Assembly (NCBI GenBank): GCA_034190875.2
Contig: CM067343.1
Location: forward strand, 61,433,652-61,497,651
DNA from: Urechis unicinctus
Taxonomy: Eukaryota > Annelida > Polychaeta > Xenopneusta > Urechidae
DNA length: 64,000 nt
Direction: 5' to 3'
The translations under genes were made by a program, and so were the position numbers. This document shows positions 11,401-24,479 of this stretch, one piece after another (position 1 is the first letter of the stretch; every line of letters begins with the position of its first letter). The notes under the pieces are model-generated. The model made no database searches and was not told where the DNA came from. It was given only the letters and a program-made list of their open reading frames with translations.

Positions 11401-14072
11401 GGCAATTGTCCCATCCTCATCAGTAACACCTCGAAGACGAATGTATGTATCCTGTTTTGCGATCACATGGTTGTGATGCGGATGGAAATTATCTCACTTT
11501 CATGCAATTGAAGGGGGTTATTGCATAGAGCGTGTGGCCCATTAGTGCTATTTGGCATTGCCTTTATGAAAAATGAAAATAATAATTGATTAAAATTTGC
11601 TTTTGATATTATATAACTAATACCACTAAATGTGAGAGCTTCAACCTATTTGAAGATCATTCTTCATCAGTTCAATCGGGGATAATTAATATCCTTCAAC
11701 TGGACCAATGTGACGAGCACCATCTATTTACGTCCGGAGGCTTCCACAAATTTACATGCACGGCGTTCTACGTTTAGTTGCTTAATCGAGCATTAACATC
11801 ACTGAAGTTGTGACGGCTGTCATTCCAGGCATTTTGTAATTGATCATCACTCTGATTACCTAGCAATCTCATTCTATCTCTCTCTTCATCAATATATCGA
11901 TGGCAGCATACTCATATGAAGTATCATTGAATATGCCATGATTGATGAGTTGCTCGGAAACCAACGATTCATGACATTGCCGTCATATTGGCTTGGTAAC
12001 ACTATGTTACATTGTGATGGTTTTTGTCAGCATTTGCTATAGCTGCGGCTGCATTACCCTTCATAGTGATGTTTTTTTTCAGCAAAATATGAGAATCTGA
12101 AGCAGTGATTGGTGAATTGAGGATAGTAATGAGAGTGGGGACCGATGTTAGTTTCGTAAGAACCAGTCACTGTTCGTCATATAGTATAAGCTTTAACGCG
12201 GTGCTTTATTTCCCACGCTTCCACCAATTCAAATATCAATAGTAAATAACATTTGATATTGCAAATCATATACTTTCAGAACTAGTAGTCTTCAAGCCAA
12301 ACTCCTTCATTAAGTAAATGTATGCTTAGTCATGACTTACCTGGATCCATTATGTAAATCAACACCATGAAGACCACCGTCTTGCAGCAGCTGTATCAAA
12401 TTCCAAGCAATCTGCCTAGCTGCCGCGATGTTTGACAATACTCTCAAAAGTAGCTTAAAACGTATGCGATTCATCACCCAAATCAATTTTTTCCAACACA
12501 CAAGGAACACATAACCCACACATAGCTACCCTCGTTAATACACGCTCCATACAATAGCGTATATAACCATTCGATTGAAATAGACCAGTGTGCATTAGCT
12601 TTAATATATACCATTTTGCCGTTGTAAATTGAGCATTTCATCGCGGGTTCCACTTTGTAAGTTATTGATTGCCAAAATCCGTATGCCGATATTTGATGGT
12701 TACATACGGCAGCCCCAACGAGTCCCTATCAAGACTTATTGCGCCGTAACAGAAAATCGAGGGAATTGTATGGCGACCTGGAGGCATTTATACCTATTTG
12801 CAGTTCCGTGAATAGAACCCATTACCACAATTTCAATAAGACATCCATACATAATCATTTACATGGGCGGTGGGGCTAAGTAGTCTTCATTTATTTTGCT
12901 TAAAAGCAATCAGGTGACTTCGTGTAAACTAATGAAGGTCCGGGCTTAAAGAGAACTAATGAATTGTTGCGGAATACAGGAGCATTGTACGTTTATTTTA
13001 ATTGTGCCTGTAAGGGATACGAAGGCGTATACAGTCCGCCTTATCAATGATCACGCACGAAACTTGATCTTGTTTCACTCAGATGAGTCTTAATTCAATG
13101 TAGCGGAAAGTGGGGACAGTTTCTCTTGTGTGGTAACATACTTGTCCACATTATGTCGTTTCAACATATGAAGGAAAGTCCATCTCGCTGGCTGCTTCAA
13201 CAGTATGCGTGCAGTTATCTATCGACGTAAATCCTTTTGCTGGGGGCTCTTTCAGCGTAATAGCTGTAGGCGTAACGTTATTGGCGTGCAATATTACTTG
13301 ACACCAATCTACCCCTAGTGCTCACCTAAATACATTTGCTCACCAGGGTCACAAATACATATTGTCTTAGTACATTTTCAGTCGCTACATAGTGAAATCG
13401 CCTTTTGTTTTATAATTGAAAGCTCACCAATCAAGGTGTCCCACAAAGCGCTAGCAATTCAATAATAATGGACTACGGCCGACACAAAGACATAGTCTGT
13501 TATTGACTTAGTCATGACACTGGTCGAAGCCATTAGTAAAATAACTAATACTGATTCTATGCATTAGAGCTGTCAAATGAAAATTATATGTTCATTTGAT
13601 ATGTGGCATCAAATTATAATGTCACAGCAAACTATTCTTATACAGGACTACTTGGTCTATCAATACCGCCATGCTGGGCGTTGATGTCAGGGTAATGACC
13701 GTCCACAGCGTGCCATAATTGAGGTGTTTTTTCATAGACCGGAAGGTATTATGTGTCGGTAAATGTTATCCTATGTGGAGATGGTTTTGGTCTGTCTGTT
13801 AAATGAAGCTACATAAAATGCACAGGCGCTGTTGCTGAAAATACTCGATGCTCTAATGGCTAGCATAAAATAGTTTGTATCAGTATTGCTTTGGCGGATG
13901 CTGTTACATCTCAATTGTACTACCGGGGTTGTTGGCCAATAGTTGATTGTCGCACAGTGAGACAATATCATTACATCCTTTTATAGTTTGCTTTTTGAGA
14001 ATTTGTTTAACGAATTCTGAATACAGATTTAGAATCTATTCCAGCGTTGTAGATATCTACTTTCATCTGTTT
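8436..14072 (+). repeat. Tandem repeat unit B
   Basis: This is the second copy of unit A, in direct orientation. Relative to A it lacks 10 bases near 11453, 1 base near 11700 and 21 bases near 13089, with scattered substitutions. The downstream continuation at 14073 (ctttgctgctagg) resembles the older copy C at about 19298-19312. B therefore keeps the ancestral right junction, and A's 3' end is the duplication breakpoint. Open frames match those of A and are equally unrecognised. Confidence 0.95.
12341..12519 (-). other. Speculative short exon with consensus splice donor (copy B)
   Basis: This is the counterpart of 3917-4095, on the minus strand, ending at the donor CCAG|GTAAGT (GT at 12340). 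Four substitutions relative to A cluster in its last 60 bases. They change K to Q, D to G and T to S, with one silent change, and leave frame and donor intact. Clustering of amino acid changes in an otherwise about 99 percent identical repeat is odd. It does not by itself argue for selection. Function unknown. Confidence 0.2.
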
Positions 14073-15215
14073 CTTTGCTGCTAGGACCTACTGATTCAGA
14101 ACCCAACCTACCAGATAAATAGTTTACGGGATGAAAATGGGATGTATTCGATTCAAACCAGGCGCAGATTACAGTTGATTTGAGAACCTATGGCACCCTT
14201 ATTAACGGCGTGTCTCTTTTGGGGTTTGCATAATGGCCAATGGAAATCAGCATGATTCACTTGAATGCGAGATATAACACTGTTGGCCGACTTTAATCTT
14301 ATTATTTTATATAGCACACCTAGATCGGTTATTTACACACCAGTCAATACAATATCTATATTGCAAATCCAATATTTCTCATTTATACAAAACAAATCTG
14401 CCATTGCTATTGCGAAAGTAACGATCTCTTTTAAACACAATCTCTTTGAGTAAGTTAACGTTTGAGTATTTGGAATCAGCCTGTGCCTCAGGTGGCATCC
14501 AAATCCATATAGCACATATTATGAATGGGTATGCTCTATACTAGTCAGTATTGATTTTGTTACAGAATTAACATTTTAAATCTATATCGACACCCTTGTA
14601 TACTGACTATAAAGTTGATCGCCTAATGGCCATGTCTATATACCACGTGCGAAAACCTTCAGCCTCATACAAGTGACGCTTAATGTTACTTACTTCTCTC
14701 AACAGTGATAAACGGCTTTACTGATTGCTGGTGATATTTGAGGGCAAATACTTTTTTTCGACATTAAAGTGCAGATGGGGAACAGCAGACGGCAGATGAA
14801 TGAACACTCTGAGAGCACAAATCCTTTCAAACTGTTCGCATGATCAATCACCCGCAATCTCATATTATGCGGATGTGTCAGTCACCCGAGTAAGATCATC
14901 AACACCCCTTGTACCAATACACTATTCTCAGAACAAACGATGGTCATACATCAATCAGAGTTATATGACGGTCTTAATATTTCAAGATGAATAGATAATC
15001 CACTGTGCAAGTATTGTATAAGCAATGTTACTGACAGTAAGAATGGGCGAGCAGTTCATTTGCATGTGTGTAATTGCCTCCGTGGTAATAACATTGATAT
15101 TAGTCTTCTGGTACATGTATGTATTGTGTAAAAACATATTTGCCTTTGAAGCAGCGATGCGTGCGATGTGTAATAAACGAAGTGCATTAATGTTTTGACG
15201 GAGTACTTCCTACCA
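14073..15215. other. Sequence between units B and C, no gene seen
   Basis: No recognisable gene, repeat or RNA. The first 40 bases or so resemble C near 19298-19340. Short open frames (14265-14453, 14800-14994) have no family resemblance. Confidence 0.5.
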
Positions 15216-15219
15216 ATAG

Positions 15220-18200
15220 ACTATTCATTTACGTTACATTCGCATCATATGGATCTGTGGAGGCTAACTTACCGTGTTTGCTATTTTCAAGCATGTTGTG
15301 AATCAAATGCCATGTACCACACCAGTCTCTCACATACAATTGCCCACAGTTTAATCACCATAACAGACACTCATAATGGATAGTCAAATTCTTATTCCAC
15401 GCGGAGAGAATGTTACAAGGAGCGTATGTCTAATGTTCAATATACTAAAGAAAAGTTCTAAAATTCTAAATAATTAGAAAAGAATGTGGAAAATACATAT
15501 TTTCTTCCGTTATCACTCTCTATAAATACTGCTAGGCCAGTGTCTCTTCCTCTTCAATGTTACATTGACAAAGGGAGTGATAATACACATGACACACATG
15601 GAGGAGGAATAGTCAGCACCGTCTTGGGGTTAAGCACTAACATGGTTCAGATCAGGATTGAAGTTATCTCACTCTCGTGTAACCAATGGGTGCTATGCAG
15701 CTTTGGGGGCATGATAAGTGACTATCAACATTGATAAGAATGGCTGGAACGTTACATCATTCCAGTACAACAACGCAACAAGTTAAAACCCATTTGAATA
15801 TCAATCGTCATCAATTCAATCGGAAATAATAGACGTGTTTGATAATCGAGTTTTGTTGTGCCTGGAAATACAATTATACATGAAATGTCCCTTGTGTAGT
15901 TCGCGTGTTTGGCATCGCCTATTACACCGAAAAAACTTGGATGTGCAGGTCACAGCTGTCGAACTGTTAAATTACTGTAACTATCTGTACTTTGCATAGT
16001 ATTGATCATTGCACCACCCCAAGAAGGTATTAAACTGTAACTCATATTCTTGATTTGCATACATGCCATAGATTCTAGCTAAAGTTTCCCCACTATCATC
16101 GTGAATGTAGAACATAGTGTTGGGCGATAACGATGTCGCATCTGAGAGCTGCATTGATGATAATCTACCTCCATAATGATGTGAGAGTGTTGTTATTGAT
16201 GAAATTCATTCATAGACTGATATGACCGGGAGTGGTAGGGGCGGATAATCATCAGAAGTGATTAGGTTGTTTGACTCTGCCATTGTGAATGTTGGGTTGA
16301 GCTTGGGGTTGGTTTCCTTGTGGTAAATGCTCGAAACTTAATGAGCTTTATGTGTGGCTCAGTTGAATGGCACGTTATTTTTTGATATTTCTGAGACGAA
16401 GTTAGTCAGGATCTTGGAAGAGGATATGACAGGGAGAAGAGTGCTGGAGTGAACAGAATGCATTCTCTGGGGTGTATATAAATGCGTTCGCTGACGTGTA
16501 TACGCGTGAATGTTTCCTGTATGTAATACAGTTGTATTTGAGGTGATTTGGTGTAGGTGTCTTCAGTTGGTGAGTTGTGTCTGGCTGTCGGGAGCTTAGG
16601 TTCATTTTGGCGAAAGTTAAAATTTCTAAGAGCTTAAATTAATTATCAAACCGACAGATGCAAATTATTAAGGAAATTTACGAGTTCGGATTGTTTACAT
16701 CAAAGGAATCTATTTGCTACAACAGAACTATATAATTTACGAACTGTCCAGTTCGGAACGTCTGCTTCAAAGGACTGTAACTGTAACAATAAATTTATAT
16801 AAATTACACGAAAATTAAACTGTTATTCATGAAAAGGTGTAAATTTCATTTGGCTAAATTAGTTAAATTGTCAGTGTTTTGAGTGGCCGAAAACCAATCT
16901 ACATGCATCGCTTACTAATATAGGGTTGCTTCATCGAGCAATAGAATACTCAGGATGCGACAGCATTTTGCTTTTGATCATTAACCTTGCTATATTGCCT
17001 GCTCCTCCATCAGTGTAATAACATAAGCAAATGAAATATCTCTGACTATGTCTATGATTTGTTAATAAACTCAATTGACACATACCATTGTGGTCAAATT
17101 AGCTTGGTAGCATAATGTTGCAATGCGATGTGTTTGGTCAAGAAACTGCAACTGTATTGAGCTACTTAGTGACGGTGAATTCGCAACATGTGGTTATTGC
17201 ATTGGTGGTGAGTGGATTGAGGAAGGTTCCGAGTGTTATGCATATGATTCGATGTTAGTTATGTGAGACCAGTCAAGGTCCGTCTCATACAAGAGCTGTG
17301 ATTTATTATTTCGAATCGTGCTAGAAATACCTACCATAATTTGTTCTAGTGTTAATTTCCAAAACGACTGTTCGTATTTTGGAGGACTAACAGTGTCATC
17401 GAATATCAGCCATAGCACTCTTTCACCAAACTGTTAGGCCACATCCAAAATACCGTAATCGGTTCAAAATTGTCAACATTAAACTGCGCGATATATAAGT
17501 CACCGACCAATAATGATCATTGTTACCTTTCTGTGGCTGTGCAATTAAATGGCACAAGCAGCCAAGCGCAATGGCTTTATAGGAGACTTCCTCTTCTTTT
17601 GTTGCTTTTTATACAGGTATTTGCCTCCTTTCAAAAGATACCAAGCAATTCACATTCGCAGACGTATTCACAGCGCAAACATACTTCGGTCAATTCGCTT
17701 TAATGAAGTGTTGTGAAGCGTCAATAATCACCAACTGAGACTTTGCAATAGCTACGTCTTAGTTAGTGTACTTTATTCTTTGAATCATCATGGTACATCA
17801 ATGTGGATTACTGATCCTAGCAATGTTAAATGTCCCATTCTTAAAAAGCTATCTAGCAATACAGAAAAGCTATCGCGGATTGCTTCGATCCAAGTGTCGT
17901 GTTTGCTGATATTAAAGAATGTTTGTTTCGCGCTGTTCATCAAAGATTAAGTCACTGTGGTGTTGCGCATTTCACAATGATGATAACAACCAACAGGCAA
18001 TCGACTATAGAACGAACATGTACAGTTGACAGCGTTGTTGTGCAATATTGACTGCGATGAGGGACATCTCTGCTGATGAGCAAATAACTCTCCGACATTA
18101 TCATCATAATAATAGTAACAAAATTATAGCTAAGGCAACGTCAATGAGGCTACCTCTCAACCCTCGCCTATGCTTACCTAACGAGGACCGATCATGTCCT

Positions 18201-19340
18201 GCATTGCAATAATATACATTTTTGTGTGGTGTCTGGAACATCCCTGACATTACCAAACCACCGGCTCTGCTCAGTGTGGTCGTTATATATCCCAAGAGAA
18301 CCAAACCTCCTGACAGGGTTGTACTTGATAACCTGCCCTAATGGCAGAAGTAATGAGGACACCGCCATCAATATGCCGGATAGCGGGGACATTTACTGCT
18401 CCATGGGAACATCCTGGTCCATATTCCGCCGTTTTAACATAGTGATCCAAGCTGAAAGCCCATCCCTTTAGACGCTTTAACGATGTTATTCCTTTTGTTA
18501 ATGGCGTAGTAGCTTGAGCCATAACGTTATTGGATGCAACATAACTTAACATCATCTCCCCCTATCACCTACTTTAATAGATTTGTTCATCAGGAATATT
18601 AACCAAGTTGTCTTTGCGAATATTCAGTCGCTGCATTGTCAAACCGCCATTAAGTTATAAAACTGAAACAACCCGATCAAAGTGTCTTCCAAAACGTAAT
18701 ATTGACAGGCGAAATAGCACCATTCCTCATTATTTCCTTCCTATCTTGCAACAAGTCTCAGACGAACAAGAATAGCAATATCATCGTGACATCAGTTCAT
18801 TCGAGTCTACAGCTGCTGCTTTCACAACATCAGATTATGAATACCTACTGCTTCAATTAATAAACATCGGATATGTCAAATGTGAAAATCTTTGTGATAT
18901 GCAATAATAATGTCACAGCAATCTGTTATTATACAGTACTACTTAACTCATTAATACCGCCCTTGTCTGCATTGATGTTAGAGTGCAATGATGGTCTTAA
19001 TTAATTTCTAAGGTATTATAGGAGGCGACTATAAGTAAAATGTGAGTGAACCTATATGAAATGCACAATATGGGACCAAAACAAACATAAACGATGCTTG
19101 GGGCAGTTATGCCTAGACTGAGGTTGTTAAATGTCGACTGTATCCTCTGTCTTGGTGGCCAATTATTGATCGACGCATGTCAGGTCAAATAACATGACAT
19201 CCTGTCGTAGTTTGAATTAGTTTGACATTCGTTTATTGCATTACGATTAAAAGAAACTCTGGCCCCGATGAATTCACACTGATTGCTATTGTCAGTCCCA
19301 GTGTTGCTAAGACCAACCAATACAAAACCCAACTACCGCA
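15220..19340 (+). repeat. Ancient diverged copy C of the A/B unit; outer left arm of palindrome 1
   Basis: Collinear patches match unit A in the same orientation, including A 2570-2720 with 15220-15420, A 3045-3140 with 15655-15725 and A 3350-3430 with 16925-16995. Further pairs are A 3560-3640 with 17090-17160, A 3700-3790 with 17225-17310, A 4860-5040 with 18515-18690, A 5170-5310 with 18880-19000, and A 5520-5590 with 19155-19215. An example is the shared string tatatctcact-like core aattatctcactttca versus aagttatctcactctc. C carries about 0.9 kb (16050-16900) that is absent from A but present, inverted, in D. Order is preserved, so this is common descent and not chance patches. Edges are approximate. 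Confidence 0.75.
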
Positions 19341-20079
19341 CATTTGACGGAAGTATGTGTGTTATCCGTTTGTACTGTTTGTTTTCCAAATTTACATCCA
19401 AACGGACCGATTTCTTTAGTTACATAATCGCCCACCGCTTAAATTTTTATCGGTTCAGCTCGATTACTCAATAATTCCCGAGTGTTACTTTGTATGACTG
19501 CGTTTATAGAAAATATTGGCTCTAAGATTCCTAGAGGTGTGGATATTTCTCCTCATTGAGGCAGATAATCGCTTTTATGTCCCTGCTATTGAATGTAAAA
19601 CATGCGTAAACATTAACAAAATGCTTATAATACCCAGGCTTTACACGAAACCAGAAGCACCATCTGTTTTGGTCGATGGTTAATGACAAAAAGTGAGTTG
19701 ATTCAATTTGGCAATTTATAATTGCCATTTAACGTCATACATTGTGGTAGTGTTTATTGTGAAATTGGTTGAATACACCATGGGATAAATATTGTTTTAT
19801 CGATTTCTCAAACAAATACTACGAAGTGGAATTCACAATGAGGATATTAGCGCTGCCTAATAAGTAATGCGTTTCTTCACAGCCAGCATCTATACAAAAC
19901 CTAACCAGCAACATATTTTAAAGGATACAGGCGTTTCATTGTAATGTAGTTTTTGCCATGCCTATTTTAATCTTAATGAGAAATAGTTTGGCGGCGTCCG
20001 TTATAATAGTAAGTAAGCTGATTTTCGCTGTTGTCAATCCATTACAATTCACGACGCAGTAATTCTTGGCGTACTTGCA
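19341..20079. other. Intervening sequence, no gene seen
   Basis: The motif acc-aa-caa-acccaac at about 19313-19335 recurs in weaker form at about 19890-19915, hinting at a small internal duplication. Open frames at 19283-19474 and 19531-19728 are unrecognised. Confidence 0.4.
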
Positions 20080-20720
20080 TGACAGTTAACAGGCAAGGCC
20101 TAACTGAGCTTGCATTTTGTCGAAAATGGAAGTTGTCATTGGTATATAATCATAATCATAATCTACACGCATTAACAAAGACGTTCTGACAAAATCCGCT
20201 GTTATATTCAACAATGCGGTCATCAGTATACTCAATATATTGATTTGAGTTGACTGACTGGCTGGCTGGCCATTAAGGATTCCTTTTATGAGACCATAAA
20301 AGTCATCCCCCCCCCTATTGCAATTGTCGTTGGAAGTAACGTCTCGCCATAACAACTCAGCAACCAACATTTGCAAACTTATTGAGTCGTACTGACCAAA
20401 CTAACGGTTCTTTTATTGTAAATTACACCAATGTCAGAGGCGATTTGTACCGCAAAGCTATACAGCCAAACCACTACGATGAATGTGCAATGATTACATA
20501 TGTTCGACATACGATTGATATGATGAGCTTGTTGTCCATAATCACTACACTGCTTCTCCCGAATAAGTACAAAACAGCCCTGGTACAATGAAACCCCAAA
20601 TGTCCCCTTGCCAGATTCAAGTACTTCTGCCAGTTTATTGCGCACACCACCACTTCAAGGCCTTGTTATAATAGACGGTATTTTGTTAATACCCGTGTAT
20701 TACAAGGGTGTGAGTACTGT
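20080..20720 (+). repeat. Palindrome 1, left arm, segment 2
   Basis: The reverse complement of 20080-20380 aligns with 37635-37945. Shared blocks include gcaaatg-tggttg-tgagttgttatggcga, caattgtaatagagg, cataaaagtcatc, and the sequence around tattcgacaaaa-gcaag. 20585-20610 (accccaaatgtcccc) aligns inverted with 37365-37395. A C9 run at 20307-20315 corresponds to the longer G tract at 37701-37725. Confidence 0.8.
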
Positions 20721-20807
20721 AAAACCTTGCCGAGGCAAATGCGATTTGAGTCGCTCTGATACCATATGGAACCTTAATACCCGAGCATTACAAGGATGTG
20801 AGTGCTG
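20686..20807 (+). repeat. Local duplication with 88-base offset
   Basis: A 34-base block starting ttaatacccg at 20686 recurs at 20774 with four mismatches. Both copies contain attacaagg-tgtgagt-ctg. This is a small diverged tandem duplication. Confidence 0.8.
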
Positions 20808-20984
20808 CAAAGCAAGAACAGAGGACGAAACCTTGCCATTAAGTTGTTCTAACAATATACAGAACCTTTCATCACAACGTTTCCCTTTTATGGGTTCCTT
20901 CACCTATTCTTAGAACCTGTTAAATGATGACCAATGTAAGAAGTAACAATTATTCTCAGAGAGCTTAAAATAAAGAAGTTGTGT

Positions 20985-21060
20985 AGCGAAAGCGAGAGTG
21001 AGAGTGATTGAGAGAGAGAGAGGGAGAGAGAAGAGAGTCGAGAATGAGAGAGAAGAATAG
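20985..21060 (+). repeat. GA-rich simple repeat
   Basis: A purine tract of imperfect GAGA units with scattered T, ending near gagagagaagaatagag. The serine/leucine-rich frames overlapping it on the minus strand are artefacts of the repeat. Confidence 0.9.
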
Positions 21061-21365
21061 AGACAAGAAGGGAAAGCGTTTGGTGGCGTCACATAGAGAT
21101 AGATAGAACGATTGAGGGCTTGGGGAGGCCGGTGAATGGGCAATATATATGGGGTTTTGACATTTGCAGCCAAGAAGGGACAATAGACTTCACGGAATGT
21201 CAGACACAAGAGAGGTACTTATGAGAAAGGGAGAGATAGCAGTTGCCAGCAATGTAAGTATCGGAGATGACAATCAACCCTCTGCCAATTTAATCAAATG
21301 TAGGGGCTCTCTAGAATATAATGACGGTAGATATGCCACTTCTGGACATACTATCAAGATACAGT

Positions 21366-21423
21366 AGCTGATAAGCTGATAAGTAGTGGCTGATAAGCTA
21401 ATAACCGCTGATAAGCTAATAAC
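21366..21423 (+). repeat. Short degenerate tandem repeat
   Basis: Four or five imperfect units built on gctgataagcta, some followed by ataac. A local slippage product; no function inferred. Confidence 0.85.
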
Positions 21424-23795
21424 ATAGCAATTTTATGACCACACAAATGCCCTAAGTAAGCTCATCGTATTGTATTACCACGACACGATAAGTTGATTTT
21501 TGAATTGTGTGGCTTGCAGGCGCAAATGCGCTTAAAACGAGTATGAATCGAATTGTAATGTAATACTGCTGTATTAACAGCATATACATTTATGGTATCT
21601 AACTGCAGCTAACAAACGTCTTTTAAGCGCTGCAAAGCGGTTACTATTCATGCCGTTTACTTTTGCAATGTTCTCCATCAAACATTCTTGCTGAAGCTAT
21701 GTGAACTGCAACAAGGGCACAGAACCACAAACAGAGCTAAAGTTCTTGAGGAATATAATCACCAGGTGGGCAATTATTGATAGACGCATATTAGGTCAGC
21801 TTTTGTTTGACAAGCTCCTGTGGTAACAGGGTCAAATAGATAAATGCCCTCTCGGTAAATGATAGGATGGCAGTTGTAGTTTTACTGCTATGCTCCTCTC
21901 TAAGGTCCACAAATATTCCGCGATAGGACGGTATGATTTGAGTGCATTACGTTGATTGAATGTTCTTGTCAAGTTGTCTTTACTAAACTTTCTCGTAGTA
22001 AGGTGGACCACAAGGGCTTTGATATCTGTTCTTTTTGTATGGAATTATTTCAAGTGCATTTGTTTTTGATCAAATAACGTAGTAATGCGGTGTGTGCCGT
22101 TCCATGGTGGTCTGTAAAGAGCAATGTACATCATGACAAGCGTTTGGTGGGTACCATCTCTCAATCCACGTATAACTAACCTTCGTCTGACTCACTGTAA
22201 ACGATACGTGCAACTGAATAATATCAAAAGTTCAGGTCTAAGAACCATCACAATCCCAAAATAGCTTGACGCAAGCGACAGCGGTATGTTTCTCAACGGC
22301 ATGCAGGAATATAACATTCATGATACCATTAAAACGTTCACAATCAATTTGTCCACCATTTGAAGCACACTAAGTAAACGCTCACTGAGTATCAATTTAT
22401 TCATAGACAAAGATTTACCATTTTCAATACTGGTATCTGAGCCAAGCAAATTTTTGATAAAACCAATATGTAAGCTTTCTTGTTCGGACAAGACTTTATG
22501 TTCGGTTATATGCAGCGTCTTTATAAACGTGGTCTTAACTGGTTACATGGAAATGGCATTGAAATAAATTGCCATAATTGGTAGGCTTTCTAGACATTGA
22601 GGGCGTACAGGCATGAACAATGATTTGATCACTCATTAGGTCTAATCTACCAAAATCCTACACCATGACAGACTGACAGTATAGAAATTTCACGCAAAAA
22701 GATGGAATATATTGTTGTGTACATGGATATGTATTTACAGACATCTTTAATAACCAATTACTTAAACAATATGGTGTTTAAAGGAAGCAATCTCCTTAGA
22801 ATACTGTAAAACAACTGGGCAACAGAGATGCTTTGAGTATCAACAAGCCTTTTTCAACTTTGCTCAGAGTGCATTCCGTTGCTGACAAGGTTCGCTATGC
22901 GTTGTTTTTGTCATTTCAACGAGAAGAAGAGCCATTAACAAGAATTCGCCATGGGGAAATGCCTTGCTCCGGCAGGTTCTAGTCAATGGATCCGTATTTA
23001 GAATCTTGTAACTGATAAATACATTAATTTACCGGTAATGTATAATATCAGATGCCGAAATGCGGAAATATTGAATGCCATAGCTACATGAGTCTGCTAT
23101 AACTTTATAGAATATGAGGCTCGTGAGCAATTTCACGGATGCAAGTGTTATTTTCAGCCTTTTAGTGTTATCGTATTCGTGTACAATGGTTTAGGTGTAT
23201 GGCGCTGTAGTCAGGTATGACTGTCTATGGTTAAAATGGTAAGATGCGCTATTAGTGAAGAGTATAGGATGAATATGCGTGAGTGCTGATCCATACATCA
23301 TCGATACCAAAGCGGTGTAATATCAATCCGTCTATGTGAGACTACATTCTCTAACATTCTGGTACCACCATATGCATGAGCACCCACTCGAAACAATAAT
23401 TGTTAGTCCGGAAAAATTATTACAAACACGTTTTCTTTTACTTTCATATTGATTCTCATCCAACATTATTGACCTTCATTAACATAAGACTCAATTCCGA
23501 TTCATTGACCTTCAATGAAATAATGTCATATAGACTGAATTTATTGACTAAACATGACTGCTGGCTCCCGTGCACTCTATTCTGTGAATAAAACACGATG
23601 CCATTACACAGCATTCGTCCACGTTTGTATATATCATTATGTCATCACGGCTTGATAAAAAGTTTGATTGATAAAGATCAGCCCTTCAACCCACCATCCG
23701 TTCCCCAAACAAATATAATATATAGTATCTATTTCGTACTTATAAACGTACAGATTTGTAAAAAAATCAGTGCAAGAAAGAAATGAAGATTAACA

Positions 23796-24011
23796 TCATA
23801 ACGTGCAAAATGTGTACAGGAGCTCGTCAATTTCTTGTGGGGTTAGAATAGAAATTGCTCGCCCATCCCGTTGCATAATGAGCTCTCTTAATAATGAAAT
23901 AGTGTTCAAAACATTACTGTCTATAACATTCTTACTCAACCTGAGTAGATACTCATTTGGCGTGATTTCTGCTGAGAAAATAGCATTAGTACTGATAATA
24001 ATGGTGGACAA
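23796..24011 (-). pseudogene. LINE ORF2 extreme C-terminus
   Basis: This frame includes NTISLLRELIMQRDGR and ends ELLYTFCTL before a TGA. It fits the closing segment of the same LINE family after one more frameshift near 24000. The stop marks the end of ORF2. The 3' untranslated region and its end are not definable by eye. Confidence 0.75.
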
Positions 24012-24471
24012 TTCTCATATTGCAAGAAATAATGGAATAACTAGACGCGCAGAGTCTGCTCACAAAGGACAACACATTGTTACCACTGCTTATGCATTTA
24101 CATAGAAACATGATATAGCGCTTCATTAACTGTTTAATGATTAGTTGTTGACCTGTCAAAAGATGTAAGTATATGGAACGCGTTTGTGGATGGAGCTTCC
24201 AGACACGCCTAATACATTTTCGGCAGGTTCGGCAAAAAACCTCTAAGTGTCGGTGGTCTAAACTCCATAAGGGAGAGCAATAAAAACATGTACAGAAACT
24301 AATGAACAACTTGTTTCTCACATCTATATTGCAAGCCCCAAACCTTGACATAAACAAATGTGTTTGTGACACTAAATTAGAAAATGCTACATTCATATTA
24401 TTAGTATTACGGTCCTTACGACATAGTACCAAGATGCAAAGCATTTTCCATAATGGGAATAGTGCAACCAT
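23986..24471 (-). pseudogene. LINE thumb and C-terminal domain
   Basis: This 161-residue frame contains NIDVRNKLFISFCTCFY, then CSPLWSLDHRHLEVF and CRTCRKCIRRVWKLHP, then LLTGQ. This is the 'WRKCIRR-W-L' type C-terminal pattern of CR1/L2-like elements. It is followed by a Cys-rich stretch (FLCKCISSGNN). The preceding RT frame is joined only through a frameshift near 24475. Confidence 0.85.
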
Positions 24472-24479
24472 TAAGCTTT

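Larger units (their letters stand above)
20721..23795. other. Left-arm-specific sequence without recognised genes
   Basis: No gene or RNA seen. It holds a GA-rich tract and a short degenerate repeat (listed separately). 21762-21800 (ggcaattattgatagacgcat) resembles 19158-19180 in copy C. The right arm of palindrome 1 has no equivalent of most of this stretch. Confidence 0.45.

Noticed and set aside
21362-21424. CRISPR-like short repeats
   Set aside because: Only four to five degenerate units of about 12 bases with no regular spacers. This is an ordinary local repeat.
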